Of a DNA stretch of 64,000 nt, positions 35,310 through 44,197 are shown one piece after another (the stretch's first letter is position 1; the number at the start of each line of letters is the position of its first letter). Made by a program: the position numbers and the translations under genes. Source of the DNA: Lewinellaceae bacterium. GTDB taxonomy: Bacteria > Bacteroidota > Bacteroidia > Chitinophagales > Saprospiraceae. The stretch is taken from positions 15,666 to 79,665 of the forward strand of contig JACJXV010000015.1 of assembly GCA_020636445.1 (NCBI GenBank), given 5' to 3'. The notes below the pieces were generated by a model. It worked only from the letters and a program-made list of their open reading frames with translations, was not told the origin of the DNA and made no database searches.

Positions 35310-36373
35310 GTGATTAATTTTTTGATCGAGTCAATTTCGGCTGCAAATAACGCTTTTTTTTCGGGAAAAAGCAAAATTAATCTTTCGTAAACGCGAATTG
35401 CCCGTTGATAAAGTTCTTGCTGGACGAGCAGCCGGGCCAGTGTTTCACTGGCTAAATCCTGGTTATCGGTGATGCTTCGTTCGGCAACCCGCATAACTTC
35501 TTCATCTGCCGGTTTGCGTTTCTTTTTTTTCTTTTTCTTTTTTTGCGCACGCTTATTTTCTTCCCGCTGGCGCCCTTCCATTAAGTCAACTAAAGTGTCC
35601 TGCACGTGGGGAGGTTGGAATTGGTGAATCCAACTGGTGAAGGAAGTCTTCGGCGTGGGGCGAACGACAGGCGTTTCCTTCGCTGCGGAATTATCCGTTG
35701 CTGGTGTTGGCGATACGGGTGTCTCCACTGTGGGCGTTTCCACTGCGGGCGGAGAGGGAGGTGCTTGCTGTGGTTGCTCAATAGCGGCCCCGGTATCCCA
35801 GGAAGCCATTATAGCCGCCCAACCAGCCAGAATTTCGTCAGGACCTGGTGTTTCACCCGGATCCATATCGGCGATGGGCTCACCGGCTTCCAGTGGCGGC
35901 GAAAAAAGCTGGGTCCAGCGGTCCTCCTCAGGTTCCGTCTGGAAGGATTCTGAAGGCGTAAGGATGTTGGAACTTGCTGCCGGCAGTATTTGATTAACCT
36001 GGGGAATTACTGGGTCTTCCTTAGCCGTAATGTCGGGAAGCGGTATTTTTTCCAATCGCGCCTGCGCTTCACTAAGATCCTGGAGTTCCAGGAATTCTTC
36101 ATTGAGCAGGAAAGCTTCTTCGGCTAGCGGTGGTTGTTGTCTCAGGAGTTGATCCTGGTGCTGTAAGGTGTTGCGATCTACACAATACAAGGCGGCCCGT
36201 CGCAAATTTTTTTCCTGGTCAGGATGCTTGTCCATTACACTCTTTATCCAGAGTAAAATGTGCAGGTTTTGCGCATAGGGGTACTGCAGCGTCAGTGTCT
36301 TGAGCTCCTCATAGGGAAGCTGGTAAAGCTTCGAGATATCCTGCAGATATTCAGAGAGTAATTGCGCGTTCAT
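35306..36373 (-). CDS. hypothetical protein with Pro-rich middle and poly-Lys segment
   Basis: A 355-residue cytoplasmic protein without signal or membrane segments. The N-terminal ~110 residues are helical (YPYAQNLHILLWIKSVMD). The middle (about 135-245) is low-complexity, rich in Pro, Glu and Thr. Around residues 275-290 is a run of ten Lys then RK. The C-terminal ~65 residues are helical with a TPR-like unit (LARLLVQQELYQRAIRVYERL). I recognise no named family; similar proteins precede secG in Saprospiraceae, as far as I recall. It overlaps secG by 4 bp. Confidence 0.7.
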   Translation of the reverse strand: MNAQLLSEYLQDISKLYQLPYEELKTLTLQYPYAQNLHILLWIKSVMDKHPDQEKNLRRAALYCVDRNTLQHQDQLLRQQPPLAEEAFLLNEEFLELQDLSEAQARLEKIPLPDITAKEDPVIPQVNQILPAASSNILTPSESFQTEPEEDRWTQLFSPPLEAGEPIADMDPGETPGPDEILAGWAAIMASWDTGAAIEQPQQAPPSPPAVETPTVETPVSPTPATDNSAAKETPVVRPTPKTSFTSWIHQFQPPHVQDTLVDLMEGRQREENKRAQKKKKKKKKRKPADEEVMRVAERSITDNQDLASETLARLLVQQELYQRAIRVYERLILLFPEKKALFAAEIDSIKKLIT

Positions 36374-36493
36374 ATCCTGCTGTAATAGCTAAAAATCAGC
36401 GTTTTAGTCTGAGTGCTTAATTGTGTATAAGGTGTTTGGAGCTACTCATAAACATCTAATATAGGGCTTCTCAACCATATTTTCAAGGCTTCC

Positions 36494-37099
36494 TTATTCC
36501 TGGCCGGGAGGAGTGTTCCTATGCCGTTGCCGCAGAAAGGCCAGTAGCTGTTGAATGGCTTTTCCCCGATGGCTGATTTTGTTTTTTTCTGAGGCTTCTA
36601 TTTCTGCAAAAGAGAGCGAATATCCATCGGGTTGAAAGATGGGGTCGTACCCAAAACCTGCGCTACCTCGTGGAGCTGAAAGGATTGTTCCTTCGACAAT
36701 ACCCTCAAAAGTATGCTCTTCTCCCTGCAAAGACAGTGCAATGACGGTACGAAACCGAGCTCGTCGGTTTGTTTTCCCCGCCAGGCGCTCCAGCACCAGT
36801 ATCATATTAGCAACTGAATCACGGGCTGGCCCGGCGTACCGGGCGCTGTATATGCCGGGCTCTCCTCCGAGAGCTTCGATCTCCAGGCCGGTATCCTCCG
36901 CAAAACAATCGACCTTGTATTTGTTAACTACATAATGTGCTTTTTGCCAGGCATTTCCTTCTATAGTAGGGCTGGTCTCTGGAATATCTTCTGTACATCC
37001 AATATCTGCCAGGCTATGCAAGTGGTATTGTCCGGCAAGCATCGCCTCTACTTCTATTACTTTGTGGCTGTTGCCTGTGGCAAAAACGAGGGTCTCCAT
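36494..37099 (-). CDS. rdgB: RdgB/HAM1 family non-canonical purine NTP pyrophosphatase
   Basis: A 201-residue enzyme removing dITP, XTP and related nucleotides. Visible motifs are the N-terminal FATGNSHKVIEVEAML, CFAEDTGLEIEALGGEPGIYSARYAG (metal/nucleotide site), GSAGFGYDPIF and SFAEIEASEKNKISHRGKA. The length matches the family. An unknown 152-residue gene lies upstream on the same strand with 78 bp between. Confidence 0.95.
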   Translation of the reverse strand: METLVFATGNSHKVIEVEAMLAGQYHLHSLADIGCTEDIPETSPTIEGNAWQKAHYVVNKYKVDCFAEDTGLEIEALGGEPGIYSARYAGPARDSVANMILVLERLAGKTNRRARFRTVIALSLQGEEHTFEGIVEGTILSAPRGSAGFGYDPIFQPDGYSLSFAEIEASEKNKISHRGKAIQQLLAFLRQRHRNTPPGQE

Positions 37100-37177
37100 A
37101 GTTAATTAGTTCATATTTATTGGATGAGGGTCTGTAATCCGCCGGGTTCAGCGACTTGCATGCAAGGATGAGCTGCT

Positions 37178-37636
37178 TTATTGTTGTTTGAAAAGCATTT
37201 GGAGTGCGGACCATAGGGCACCAGCCATCGGGCGGTCTTTCTGTGTTCGCTCCGCGTAAATCTGGCTGAGATCATCAGCAAAGAGCCATTGTTTTCCCGC
37301 CAGACTTAGAGGCTGATACAATGGCGCCTGAATATTGAGCCCCAAAGATGCAGGAGGAACCCCAAAAGCCAGGCAAATGCGGATAGGGCGTTCGGTTTGT
37401 ACCTGGCTGAATGAAAGTTTTTCTTCTGGTGCAAGCAAAGTCCACCAGGCATCCCGGTCCATCTCGCAGGCGACAGCTGCCAGGATTTTTTTCAGGTATT
37501 GGAGTAGCTCCTGTGCATTGGGATCGTTCCGCAATACCAGGAAAACTCCTGCAAGTCCCTGACCCTGGGCAATTTCTGCTAAAGGAAGGGAATCTGGCAA
37601 AACAAACAGATCAAAGTCAAAGAAATCAGTTTTCAA
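37178..37636 (-). CDS. hypothetical protein, possibly DNA polymerase III psi (HolD)-like
   Basis: A 152-residue soluble protein. The order of features recalls the uracil-glycosylase-like fold of HolD/psi: an N-terminal FVLPDSLPLAE, GVFLVLRND, a helix LLQYLKKILAAVACEMDRDAWWTLL split over ~45-70, RICLAFGVPPASLGL, a hairpin ending LFADDLSQI and a final helix GALWSALQMLF. I noticed this by layout only, not by close identity, so the functional link is speculative. It is upstream of rdgB on the same strand and diverges from ilvE. Confidence 0.6.
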   Translation of the reverse strand: MKTDFFDFDLFVLPDSLPLAEIAQGQGLAGVFLVLRNDPNAQELLQYLKKILAAVACEMDRDAWWTLLAPEEKLSFSQVQTERPIRICLAFGVPPASLGLNIQAPLYQPLSLAGKQWLFADDLSQIYAERTQKDRPMAGALWSALQMLFKQQ

Positions 37637-37727
37637 AATTTAATTTTGTTTTATTGCATTTTATTAAAACCAACAGAACAAAAAAAGCTGTTTTTCAACT
37701 ACAGTAGAATTTTTTAATAAAAGTACT

Positions 37728-37735
37728 TAAATTTG
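37728..37735 (+). promoter_or_regulatory. putative -7 promoter box of ilvE
   Basis: TAAATTTG fits the TAnnTTTG -7 consensus of Bacteroidota and lies 17 bp before the ilvE ATG in an AT-rich leader. No clear -33 element is visible at the usual distance. Confidence 0.35.
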
Positions 37736-37752
37736 TAGAAAATCACGCCAAC

Positions 37753-38835
37753 ATGAAAAACAACATCAAAATCACGAAGACTCAGTCATCAAGATTGAGT
37801 ACGGTTGATTTCAATAACTTACCGTTTGGTCGGATTTTTTCTGATCATATGTTTATCGTTGATTATGAAAATGGGGTTTGGGTAAATCCCCGTATCGTTC
37901 CATTCGAACATTTTCCTATGCATCCTGGTTCCATGGTTCTCCACTATGGGCAAGCGATTTTCGAAGGAATGAAAGCATCCAAAGGTTATGACGGAACACC
38001 CTTTCTGTTCCGTCCGGAAATGCATGCCAAGCGTTTAAACGCATCTGCAGAGCGGATGTGTATGCCCACCTTGCCTGAAGATTTATTCCTGGAAGGACTC
38101 CATGCTTTGGTAGGCGTTGATGCCGACTGGATACCGCCACAGGAAGGAAGTGCCCTTTACCTCCGTCCGTTTATGATTGCTACGGATGAATTCATTGGGG
38201 TTCGGCCTTCTGACCATTATCGGTTCATGATTATTACTTGTCCGGTTGGGCCTTATTACTCCAAGCCAGTACGGCTGAAAGTTGAAACAGAATATGTTCG
38301 TGCTGTTAATGGAGGAACAGGCGAAGCCAAAGCAGCTGGCAATTACGCCGGGTCACTATTGCCTGCACGTAAAGCACAGCAAGCTGGTTTTGATCAGGTG
38401 ATGTGGATGGACGGACACGAATTCCGCTATATCCAGGAAGTTGGCACTATGAATATCTTCTTTGTCATCGACGGAAAAGTAATTACGCCGGCAACTGATG
38501 GCGCTATCCTCAAAGGGATTACAAGGGATTGTGTACTGACGATTTTGCGGGATAAAGGCTATGAGGTCGAAGAGCGCCCCTTAACCATCGATGAAGTACT
38601 GGATGCTTTTGAAGCAGGGACTTTACAAGAGGTTTTTGGTACCGGAACAGCTGCAGTTATCGCTCACGTAGCAGAAATTTCCTACAAGGGACGGGAATTG
38701 ATCCTGCCTCCTGTAGCTGATCGCAAAGTAGCCCAGTTCGTTTTTGACCAAATTAATGGACTGCGCGCCGGTAAGATTGCCGATTCACACCAGTGGATTG
38801 TACCTGTAAATATGGATGCGATGGTTGGCGCTTAG
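37753..38835 (+). CDS. ilvE: branched-chain amino acid aminotransferase
   Basis: IlvE transfers the amino group in the last step of Leu, Ile and Val synthesis and in their degradation. This 360-residue class IV (D-alanine aminotransferase-like fold) enzyme shows HYGQAIFEGMKA near residue 60, LYLRPFMIATDEFIGV, KAAGNYAGSLLPARKAQ with the PLP Lys (about 198), QEVGTMNIFFV and GTGTAAVIAHV near the C-terminus. It stands alone between a short AT-rich promoter region and a strong terminator. Confidence 0.96.
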   Translation: MKNNIKITKTQSSRLSTVDFNNLPFGRIFSDHMFIVDYENGVWVNPRIVPFEHFPMHPGSMVLHYGQAIFEGMKASKGYDGTPFLFRPEMHAKRLNASAERMCMPTLPEDLFLEGLHALVGVDADWIPPQEGSALYLRPFMIATDEFIGVRPSDHYRFMIITCPVGPYYSKPVRLKVETEYVRAVNGGTGEAKAAGNYAGSLLPARKAQQAGFDQVMWMDGHEFRYIQEVGTMNIFFVIDGKVITPATDGAILKGITRDCVLTILRDKGYEVEERPLTIDEVLDAFEAGTLQEVFGTGTAAVIAHVAEISYKGRELILPPVADRKVAQFVFDQINGLRAGKIADSHQWIVPVNMDAMVGA

Positions 38836-38860
38836 AGCATTGTTATCCATTAAAAAGTAG

Positions 38861-38899
38861 GCCGCGACTCTTTTGGAAGGGAGTCGCGGCTTTTTTTTT
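38861..38899 (+). terminator. Rho-independent terminator of ilvE
   Basis: A perfect 10-bp GC-rich stem (38861-38870 with 38881-38890), a 10-nt loop and nine T residues (38891-38899), 26 bp after the ilvE stop. Confidence 0.95.
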
Positions 38900-38904
38900 G
38901 TGTC

Positions 38905-39331
38905 AGAGGCTGGCTGTTGGGTATTAGCGCATTGGCTATTAGCATGTTGGCGTATTAGGCGCCCTGGGTATTAGCATGTTGGCGCATTAGCTTCAATTTC
39001 AACTAAATAAACTTTATAAACCTCATAAACTGAGTGAGCGATAGCGAGCGGTATAAACCGACTTTGCCCAGCTTGCCCGTATGGGTCTGGGGCGAAGGTA
39101 TATAAACCAAGTGAGCGTTAGCGAACGACATAAACCTACTTTGGCGTGTTGGTTGTTGGCGCGTTGGCGTGACCTCAAAATAAACCCCATAAACCGAGTG
39201 AGCGTTAGCGAACGGTATAAACCGACCGAACGCAGTGAGTGGCATAAACTTCGCGAAGCGGCATAAGTTTTAGAAAGACCACCTTGTTTTCTCACCCTTC
39301 ACTCCTCACCCTTAACCTAATTGACAGAACA
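38905..39331. repeat. dispersed repeat cluster (GTTTATGAGG and TTGGCGTATTAGC families, inverted orientation)
   Basis: The left part (about 38915-38990) is a tandem of ATTAGC/ATGTTGGCG words, the reverse complement of the GCCAACATGC arrays at 45-62 kb. The right part (39000-39265) has TAAACTTTATAAACCTCATAAACTGAGTGAGCGATAGCGAGCGG-type sequence in several copies, the reverse complement of the 58.8-62.3 kb repeat. A TCACCCTTCACTCCTCACCC block lies near 39290. Open frames here come from the repeat periodicity and are not genes. Confidence 0.7.
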
Positions 39332-40312
39332 TTAGTAAGCTGGCTGGGCAGGTTTATTCCCCAGGATACCTTCAATTTGCTCCAGCACCTCCGGGGTTAA
39401 CTGGGCCACAACTGGAATGGATTCCAACGTTTCTTCCAGTTGATGAACCTTGGATGCACCTAAAATAACGGTACTAACCTGCGGATTAGCCAGGCACCAT
39501 GCGATGGCGAGCTTAGGCAGGGAAGTGCCTAATTCCTGGGCCAATGCGTTAAGCTTACGAGTGATAGCCAGTTTTTCTTCCGTTATATTGGCTTTGAGCC
39601 AGTCGAGCCCCTTCAAACTCATACGGGTTCCCTCCGGAAACTCCTTGAGGTACTTATCCGTCAGTATGCCAGACGCCAGTGGGGACCAAATTGTCGTACC
39701 CAATCCTACATTACGGTAAATCTGGTTGTACTCCACTTCCACTCGTTCGCGGTGAAACATGTTGTATTGGGGTTGCTCCATAACGGGCCCAATCAAGCGA
39801 TATTCGCGAGCTACCATATGCGCTTCCATGATTTCCTGGGCCGACCATTCGGACGTACCCCAGTAGAGAATTTTCCCCTGCTGGATCAGTAAATTCATGG
39901 TCCAAACCGTCTCTTCAATGGGGGTTTGTTTATCAGGGCGGTGGCAAAAGTATAGATCCAGATAGTCCACTTGCAGTCGGCGTAAGGCCGCATTACAGGC
40001 TTCGACAACATGCTTTCGGCTAAGCCCGGATTGGTTGGGTAGTTTACCTCCATCTCCCCAAAAAACCTTACTGGATACGAGGTAAGAGGTGCGGTCCCAA
40101 TTCGCTTTCTTAAGAATATTACCCATGACTATTTCCGACTTGCCACGAGCATATGCTTCGGCATTGTCGAAAAAGTTGACGCCTCGTTCGTAGGCCGTAT
40201 GCATAAGTTTTTCGGCCACATCGTCGCCAATTTGCTGACCAAAGGTTAGCCATGAACCAAGGGACAGTGCACTTACCTGCAGGCCCGATTTGCCTAGTTT
40301 GCGATATTCCAT
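39332..40312 (-). CDS. aldo/keto reductase, voltage-gated K+ channel beta-subunit-like
   Basis: A 326-residue TIM-barrel oxidoreductase. The N-terminus YRKLGKSGLQVSALSLGSW and FFDNAEAYARGKSEIVMG carry the catalytic Asp/Tyr; the catalytic Lys lies in VSSKVFW and the His in LDLYFCHRPD. The C-terminal NADPH region is VSTVILGASKVHQLEETL. The pattern is closest to the KCNAB/YghZ-type subgroup. The physiological substrate is unknown. It is a single-gene unit between repeat clusters. Confidence 0.93.
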   Translation of the reverse strand: MEYRKLGKSGLQVSALSLGSWLTFGQQIGDDVAEKLMHTAYERGVNFFDNAEAYARGKSEIVMGNILKKANWDRTSYLVSSKVFWGDGGKLPNQSGLSRKHVVEACNAALRRLQVDYLDLYFCHRPDKQTPIEETVWTMNLLIQQGKILYWGTSEWSAQEIMEAHMVAREYRLIGPVMEQPQYNMFHRERVEVEYNQIYRNVGLGTTIWSPLASGILTDKYLKEFPEGTRMSLKGLDWLKANITEEKLAITRKLNALAQELGTSLPKLAIAWCLANPQVSTVILGASKVHQLEETLESIPVVAQLTPEVLEQIEGILGNKPAQPAY

Positions 40313-40653
40313 ATGGAGTGATTTGACTATAAGTGATGGGACAAGATTATCTATACCTTATTTCAGGCCCTTTTGGGGTTCCTCTTCGTTAAAAAGCCTC
40401 GCCGACGGGCTGCTTCGCCCGCGTTTTTTGCCTTGTTGAACCCCAAAATTGCACTAAACAAAACGTATGCATAATAATGCCCCCATCACTTACTTATAAA
40501 ACTATTATCAAAAGGATTTCCGGGCGGGAAAGGTTTAGCCCGGCGGGCTCTTTTTTAACAAATTAGCAATCCGGCGAGAAGGGCAATAGGGTTGGGCTGA
40601 CGGTAATCTCCAAGGTTCTACCTGATTGGTTGTGTTTTATACCTGCGGGGTGG
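40313..40653. other. intergenic region with nested inverted repeat
   Basis: This 341-bp gap contains an 11-bp inverted repeat, TTTTGGGGTTC at 40371-40381 and its complement at 40438-40448, enclosing a second GC-rich stem (CGGGC...GCCCG, about 40406-40421) followed by a T run. It resembles a small extragenic palindromic element or a double terminator. A second AT/GC-rich block (GGCGGGCTC then TTTTTT, about 40542) lies nearby. No gene is seen. Confidence 0.4.
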
Positions 40654-41223
40654 TTAAAAAATGATAACCACTCCAACACCTGCGGAAAACTGACCTGTAG
40701 CCGGGTGTGTCCCCAGGTTAGGTTGCAGGCGCAGGGAAAGATCATCATCAATGTCAAAATTTTGCAGGTGTGCATCCACAAAAGCTTCTACGGCAATGAT
40801 GGCATAAACCACAACCGTGCCGATATAAGAGAGCTGGGTATTTTTATCGTACTGATCGCGCAAGCTGCGCAAGGTAGTTGGAGAGTCAATCTGTCCGGTA
40901 AACTCATGGGGTAATCCTTGCAACTGAAGCTCCAATGCTGTTTTAAGCCGTCGATACCGGGACTGGTTGTAGTGGACGGAATAGGCTACTCCTCCCAGGG
41001 CACCATAGACAAAGGGGACTTTCCACCAGTGACCGTTGTAGACCTGGCCAGCACCCGGAAGGACTAGCGAATAATAAGCAGCTCTTTTGGGAATGGGTGG
41101 CGTTTTGACTTTGACGACTACCGGAGGAAGGGATCCTTGGGCAGTAGTGTCAGGGGGCGTGCTTTGCGCAGGCGCCCAAACGACAACCAGGGAAGTGATC
41201 AGGAAAAGAAAAATGCCTCGCAT
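40654..41223 (-). CDS. DUF5683 domain-containing membrane protein
   Basis: A 189-residue protein starting at ATG 41223 with a signal peptide (MRGIFLFLITSLVVVWAPAQ). After a Pro-rich segment come the DUF5683 features: AAYYSLVLPGAGQVYNGHWWKVPFVYGALGG in two pieces, a NQSRYRRLKTAL loop and a transmembrane helix (YIGTVVVYAIIAVEAFVDAHL). A GTG at 41304 overlapping the parB stop would add 27 residues but would bury the signal peptide. The function is unknown. In Bacteroidota it commonly follows parAB, as here. Confidence 0.85.
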   Translation of the reverse strand: MRGIFLFLITSLVVVWAPAQSTPPDTTAQGSLPPVVVKVKTPPIPKRAAYYSLVLPGAGQVYNGHWWKVPFVYGALGGVAYSVHYNQSRYRRLKTALELQLQGLPHEFTGQIDSPTTLRSLRDQYDKNTQLSYIGTVVVYAIIAVEAFVDAHLQNFDIDDDLSLRLQPNLGTHPATGQFSAGVGVVIIF

Positions 41224-41300
41224 ACTATTCCGGCCAGTTTGGACAAAGATACTATTCCGGCCCGCATAGGGTAATAGCGCTACCCTTAAAAATGTGTTAA

Positions 41301-42203
41301 TCACTGATCTTCCTCGATGCGGTCGAGTAGGGCGTTTAGCTCTTTGACCGTATGGAAGGGGATAACCACCTGGCCTTTGCCTTCACTGCGCAGCTTTAGT
41401 TGTACTTTTTTGGACCCGAAGAACTGGCGGAATTGCTGTTGGATACCCTCATAAGCGTCAGGTAAGCGCGAAGCAGCTTTCTTGGATTTGGGTTCTGCAT
41501 AGGCCCGGATGAGTTGTTCAAGTGCACGTACAGACAGCTCTTCACGTAAGGTTTGCCGGAAAAGAGAATCCCGCAGTGCATAATCGTCTACGCCGGCGAG
41601 TGAACGGGCATGCCCCATGCTCAGGCGTCGGTCCTTTATGGATTGCTGAATATCAGGAGGAAGCTTAAGCAAGCGCAGGTAGTTGGTAATAGTACTGCGG
41701 CTTTTTACCTTACCCATCCGGTCAGCCAGCTGATCGTCCGTAAGGGCGCATTCTTCCTTGAGTCGTTGGTAGGTAATAGCTACTTCGATAGCATTGAGAT
41801 CCTCCCGCTGAATATTTTCAATAAGTGCCATTTCCAGCATTTCCTGGTCATTGGCAATGCGGATATATGCGGGTATTTCCGTCAAACCCGCAATACGCGA
41901 AGCCCGCAAACGCCGTTCCCCGGAAATAAGCTGGTAAGCATTGGGGCTCATTCGTCGCACTGTAATGGGCTGGATGAGCCCGTGTACCTGGATAGAGGCG
42001 GCTAGTTCATCGAGGGCATCCTGATCAAATTCATTACGGGGCTGGAAAGGATTGACTTCGATTTCCTCCATGGAAATCATGGCTGTGGCATGAGATAGTT
42101 CCCGGACAACTTTCTCCTGATCCTTTTGAACTTCCTCGTCAATATTGGTCAATAAGGCTCGTATCCCTAATCCTAACTCTTTCTTATTTACTTTCTTTGC
42201 CAT
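41301..42203 (-). CDS. parB: chromosome partitioning protein ParB
   Basis: A 300-residue ParB/Spo0J protein that binds parS sites and spreads as a CTP-dependent clamp. It shows IEVNPFQPRNEFDQ, the ALDELAASIQVHGLIQPITV segment, LISGERRLRASR (CTPase region), ALIENIQREDLNAIE and the helix-turn-helix part around DQLADRMGKVKSRSTITNYLRLL. I chose ATG 42203 for MAKKVNKKELG. parA lies 40 bp upstream. No good match to a TGTTTCACGTGGAACA-like parS was seen nearby. Confidence 0.95.
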   Translation of the reverse strand: MAKKVNKKELGLGIRALLTNIDEEVQKDQEKVVRELSHATAMISMEEIEVNPFQPRNEFDQDALDELAASIQVHGLIQPITVRRMSPNAYQLISGERRLRASRIAGLTEIPAYIRIANDQEMLEMALIENIQREDLNAIEVAITYQRLKEECALTDDQLADRMGKVKSRSTITNYLRLLKLPPDIQQSIKDRRLSMGHARSLAGVDDYALRDSLFRQTLREELSVRALEQLIRAYAEPKSKKAASRLPDAYEGIQQQFRQFFGSKKVQLKLRSEGKGQVVIPFHTVKELNALLDRIEEDQ

Positions 42204-42242
42204 GATTCCAATGCTAATCGTCAACAATTATCGTCCTAAAAT

Positions 42243-43043
42243 TCAATTGGTCTGTTTCCGCTTATTGGTTTTTACGCCATCCTGGTTGCGCTGCAGAAAT
42301 TCCTGCGCCAAATTAAGGTAGTTGATTGCTCCTTTACTCCCTGCATTGAGTAACACTACCGGCATGTGCATATTGGGTGCTTCTCCTATTTTGGAGTTGC
42401 GGTGGATTACGGTGTCAAAAACCCGGTCGTGGAAGATATCGCGGACTTCGCTTACTACCACATTGGCCAGGCGCAGGCGAGTATCATACATCGTCAGTAC
42501 GATTCCTTCAATCTCCAGGTCATGATTCAGGTTGCGCTTAACAAGGGCAATGGTATCCTGTAGTTTAGCGAGGCCTTCAAGGGCGAAAAATTCGCATTGG
42601 ACCGGAATGAGCACAGTATCCGCGGCACATAGGGCATTAACAGTGACAAGGCCCAGAGAAGGCAGACAATCGATCAGGATATAATCGTACATATCCCGCA
42701 GTGGATCGATTACTTTTTTCATAAAATATTCACGCCGGGGACGCCCAACCAGTTCTACTTCAGCACCTACCAGGCTTATGGAGGAGGGAATGATGTGTAA
42801 ATTCGGCGTGTCCGTTTCATAAATCGCTTCCGTGGGATCCAGGTCGTTGATCATACAGTCATACAGCGACGTTTCGGCATCTCCGGCCAATATACCTACA
42901 CCCGAAGAGGCATTCGCTTGCGGGTCGGCATCTACCAGGAGTACTTTCTTTTCAAAGATTGCCAGTGAGGCCGCCAGATTAATGGCTGTAGTTGTTTTAC
43001 CGACACCTCCTTTTTGGTTGGCAATCGTAATTACTTTTCCCAT
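42243..43043 (-). CDS. parA: chromosome partitioning ATPase ParA (Soj)
   Basis: A 266-residue deviant Walker ATPase. The N-terminus VITIANQKGGVGKTTTAINLAA has the deviant Walker A signature Lys; DADPQANASSGVGI and YILIDCLPSLGLVTVNAL are the Walker A' and B regions. It drives DNA segregation with ParB. The gene heads the parA-parB-DUF5683 cluster on the minus strand. Confidence 0.96.
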   Translation of the reverse strand: MGKVITIANQKGGVGKTTTAINLAASLAIFEKKVLLVDADPQANASSGVGILAGDAETSLYDCMINDLDPTEAIYETDTPNLHIIPSSISLVGAEVELVGRPRREYFMKKVIDPLRDMYDYILIDCLPSLGLVTVNALCAADTVLIPVQCEFFALEGLAKLQDTIALVKRNLNHDLEIEGIVLTMYDTRLRLANVVVSEVRDIFHDRVFDTVIHRNSKIGEAPNMHMPVVLLNAGSKGAINYLNLAQEFLQRNQDGVKTNKRKQTN

Positions 43044-43210
43044 GGGTAGTTATGGATTTGCGACCGGCACTAAGCGCCAGCCAGGTAAATCGCTAAATTA
43101 AAAGGTGAAGTAACTGTGCACAATTTGATACTTAAATAGCTGGTAATCAGTTATTTAATATTGTTATAAGTGCAATGGGTTACTTCACCTTCCGGTTAAT
43201 TCAGAGAAGC

Positions 43211-43906
43211 CTATAGTTCTATAGTTTCTCCAACCGGGATCAAAATTAACTCTTTTCCTTTATCTGCGAAAGCTTTTTGCGCTGCAGCGTGATCGATTTT
43301 AATATACCCAAAGGTATCGTAGTGGCAACCGATAATGCGGTCGCATTTAATCCAGTCGCTGGCAATTATCGCATCCTGATAGCCCATAGTGAAATTGTCG
43401 CCAATGGGTAAAATAGCAAAATCGAGTGGGGGGCAGGTAAGTGGTAACAGCTGCATGTCCATCGTTAAGGCCGTATCCCCGGCAAAGTAAAAAGTACCTT
43501 CATCATTGCTGACTACAAACCCACCCGGGTTCCCCCCATAGGTTCCATCGGGAAGCACGCTGGAATGGACGGCATTGACATACTTTGCCTGACCAAAGTC
43601 AAATGACCATTGCCCGCCATGATTCATAGGATGGCCGCTTAATCCCTTGTTTTCAAACCAACTGACTATCTCGAAGTTCGAAATCAACCGGGCTCCAGTG
43701 CGTTTGCCAATCGCTTCGACATCACCCACGTGATCCATATGGCCATGGGAAACAAGGATGTAATCAGCTGAAATTGCTTCCGGACTTAACTGGGGGAATT
43801 GCTCAAGGTCAAGCATTCCGGCACCGGAAATGAAGGGGTCGAATAGTAGTTTCTTTCCCTTTGTTTCAATTAGAAAAGTTGCATGACCACCGTACGTTAT
43901 TTTCAT
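43211..43906 (-). CDS. UPF0173 metal-dependent hydrolase (metallo-beta-lactamase fold)
   Basis: A 231-residue cytoplasmic protein with the MBL signature SHGHMDHVGD (HxHxDH) near residue 55, NAVHSS (third His), FAGDTAL with the bridging Asp, and a final GCHYDTFG. It matches the UPF0173/YtkL-type family in length and order. Its substrate is not established. It lies upstream of parA on the same strand with a 167-bp gap, so co-transcription is uncertain. Confidence 0.9.
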   Translation of the reverse strand: MKITYGGHATFLIETKGKKLLFDPFISGAGMLDLEQFPQLSPEAISADYILVSHGHMDHVGDVEAIGKRTGARLISNFEIVSWFENKGLSGHPMNHGGQWSFDFGQAKYVNAVHSSVLPDGTYGGNPGGFVVSNDEGTFYFAGDTALTMDMQLLPLTCPPLDFAILPIGDNFTMGYQDAIIASDWIKCDRIIGCHYDTFGYIKIDHAAAQKAFADKGKELILIPVGETIEL

Positions 43907-44197
43907 ATAATGTTTTTTTAGAGTAAAGGAAATCAGCCTTGCTGGCTATTACGCCCCAATTAGCTTGTGACTTGAAGATAAATAATTTGCCGAAAAATTG
44001 TCACCCGAACGGTTGGCAATTCGGTAGCTGTCGGCTTGTTTTCAGGCCCATTATTGAAAAAGGGTACTGGTCCTTACATATTTTCTGCCTTATTTCTCCT
44101 CCTGGTGAACATTGCCCTGCCTTATTGTATTATAACAGGCGAATTAATGGATAAGACTTACTTAAGTGTAAGTTAAAAAACTATTGGTTTTGTTGAT

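Noticed and set aside
38905..39331. CRISPR-like regular repeats
   Set aside because: The spacing is about 10 bp or 160 bp, there are no unique spacers of constant length, and no cas genes are present.
41301..43210. A parS centromere near parAB
   Set aside because: No sequence close to TGTTTCACGTGGAACA was found in the gaps I read.
43939..44154. A 71-codon open frame in the gap before the FMN reductase
   Set aside because: There is no family pattern, the composition is unlike neighbouring genes and it lies in a repeat-bearing gap.
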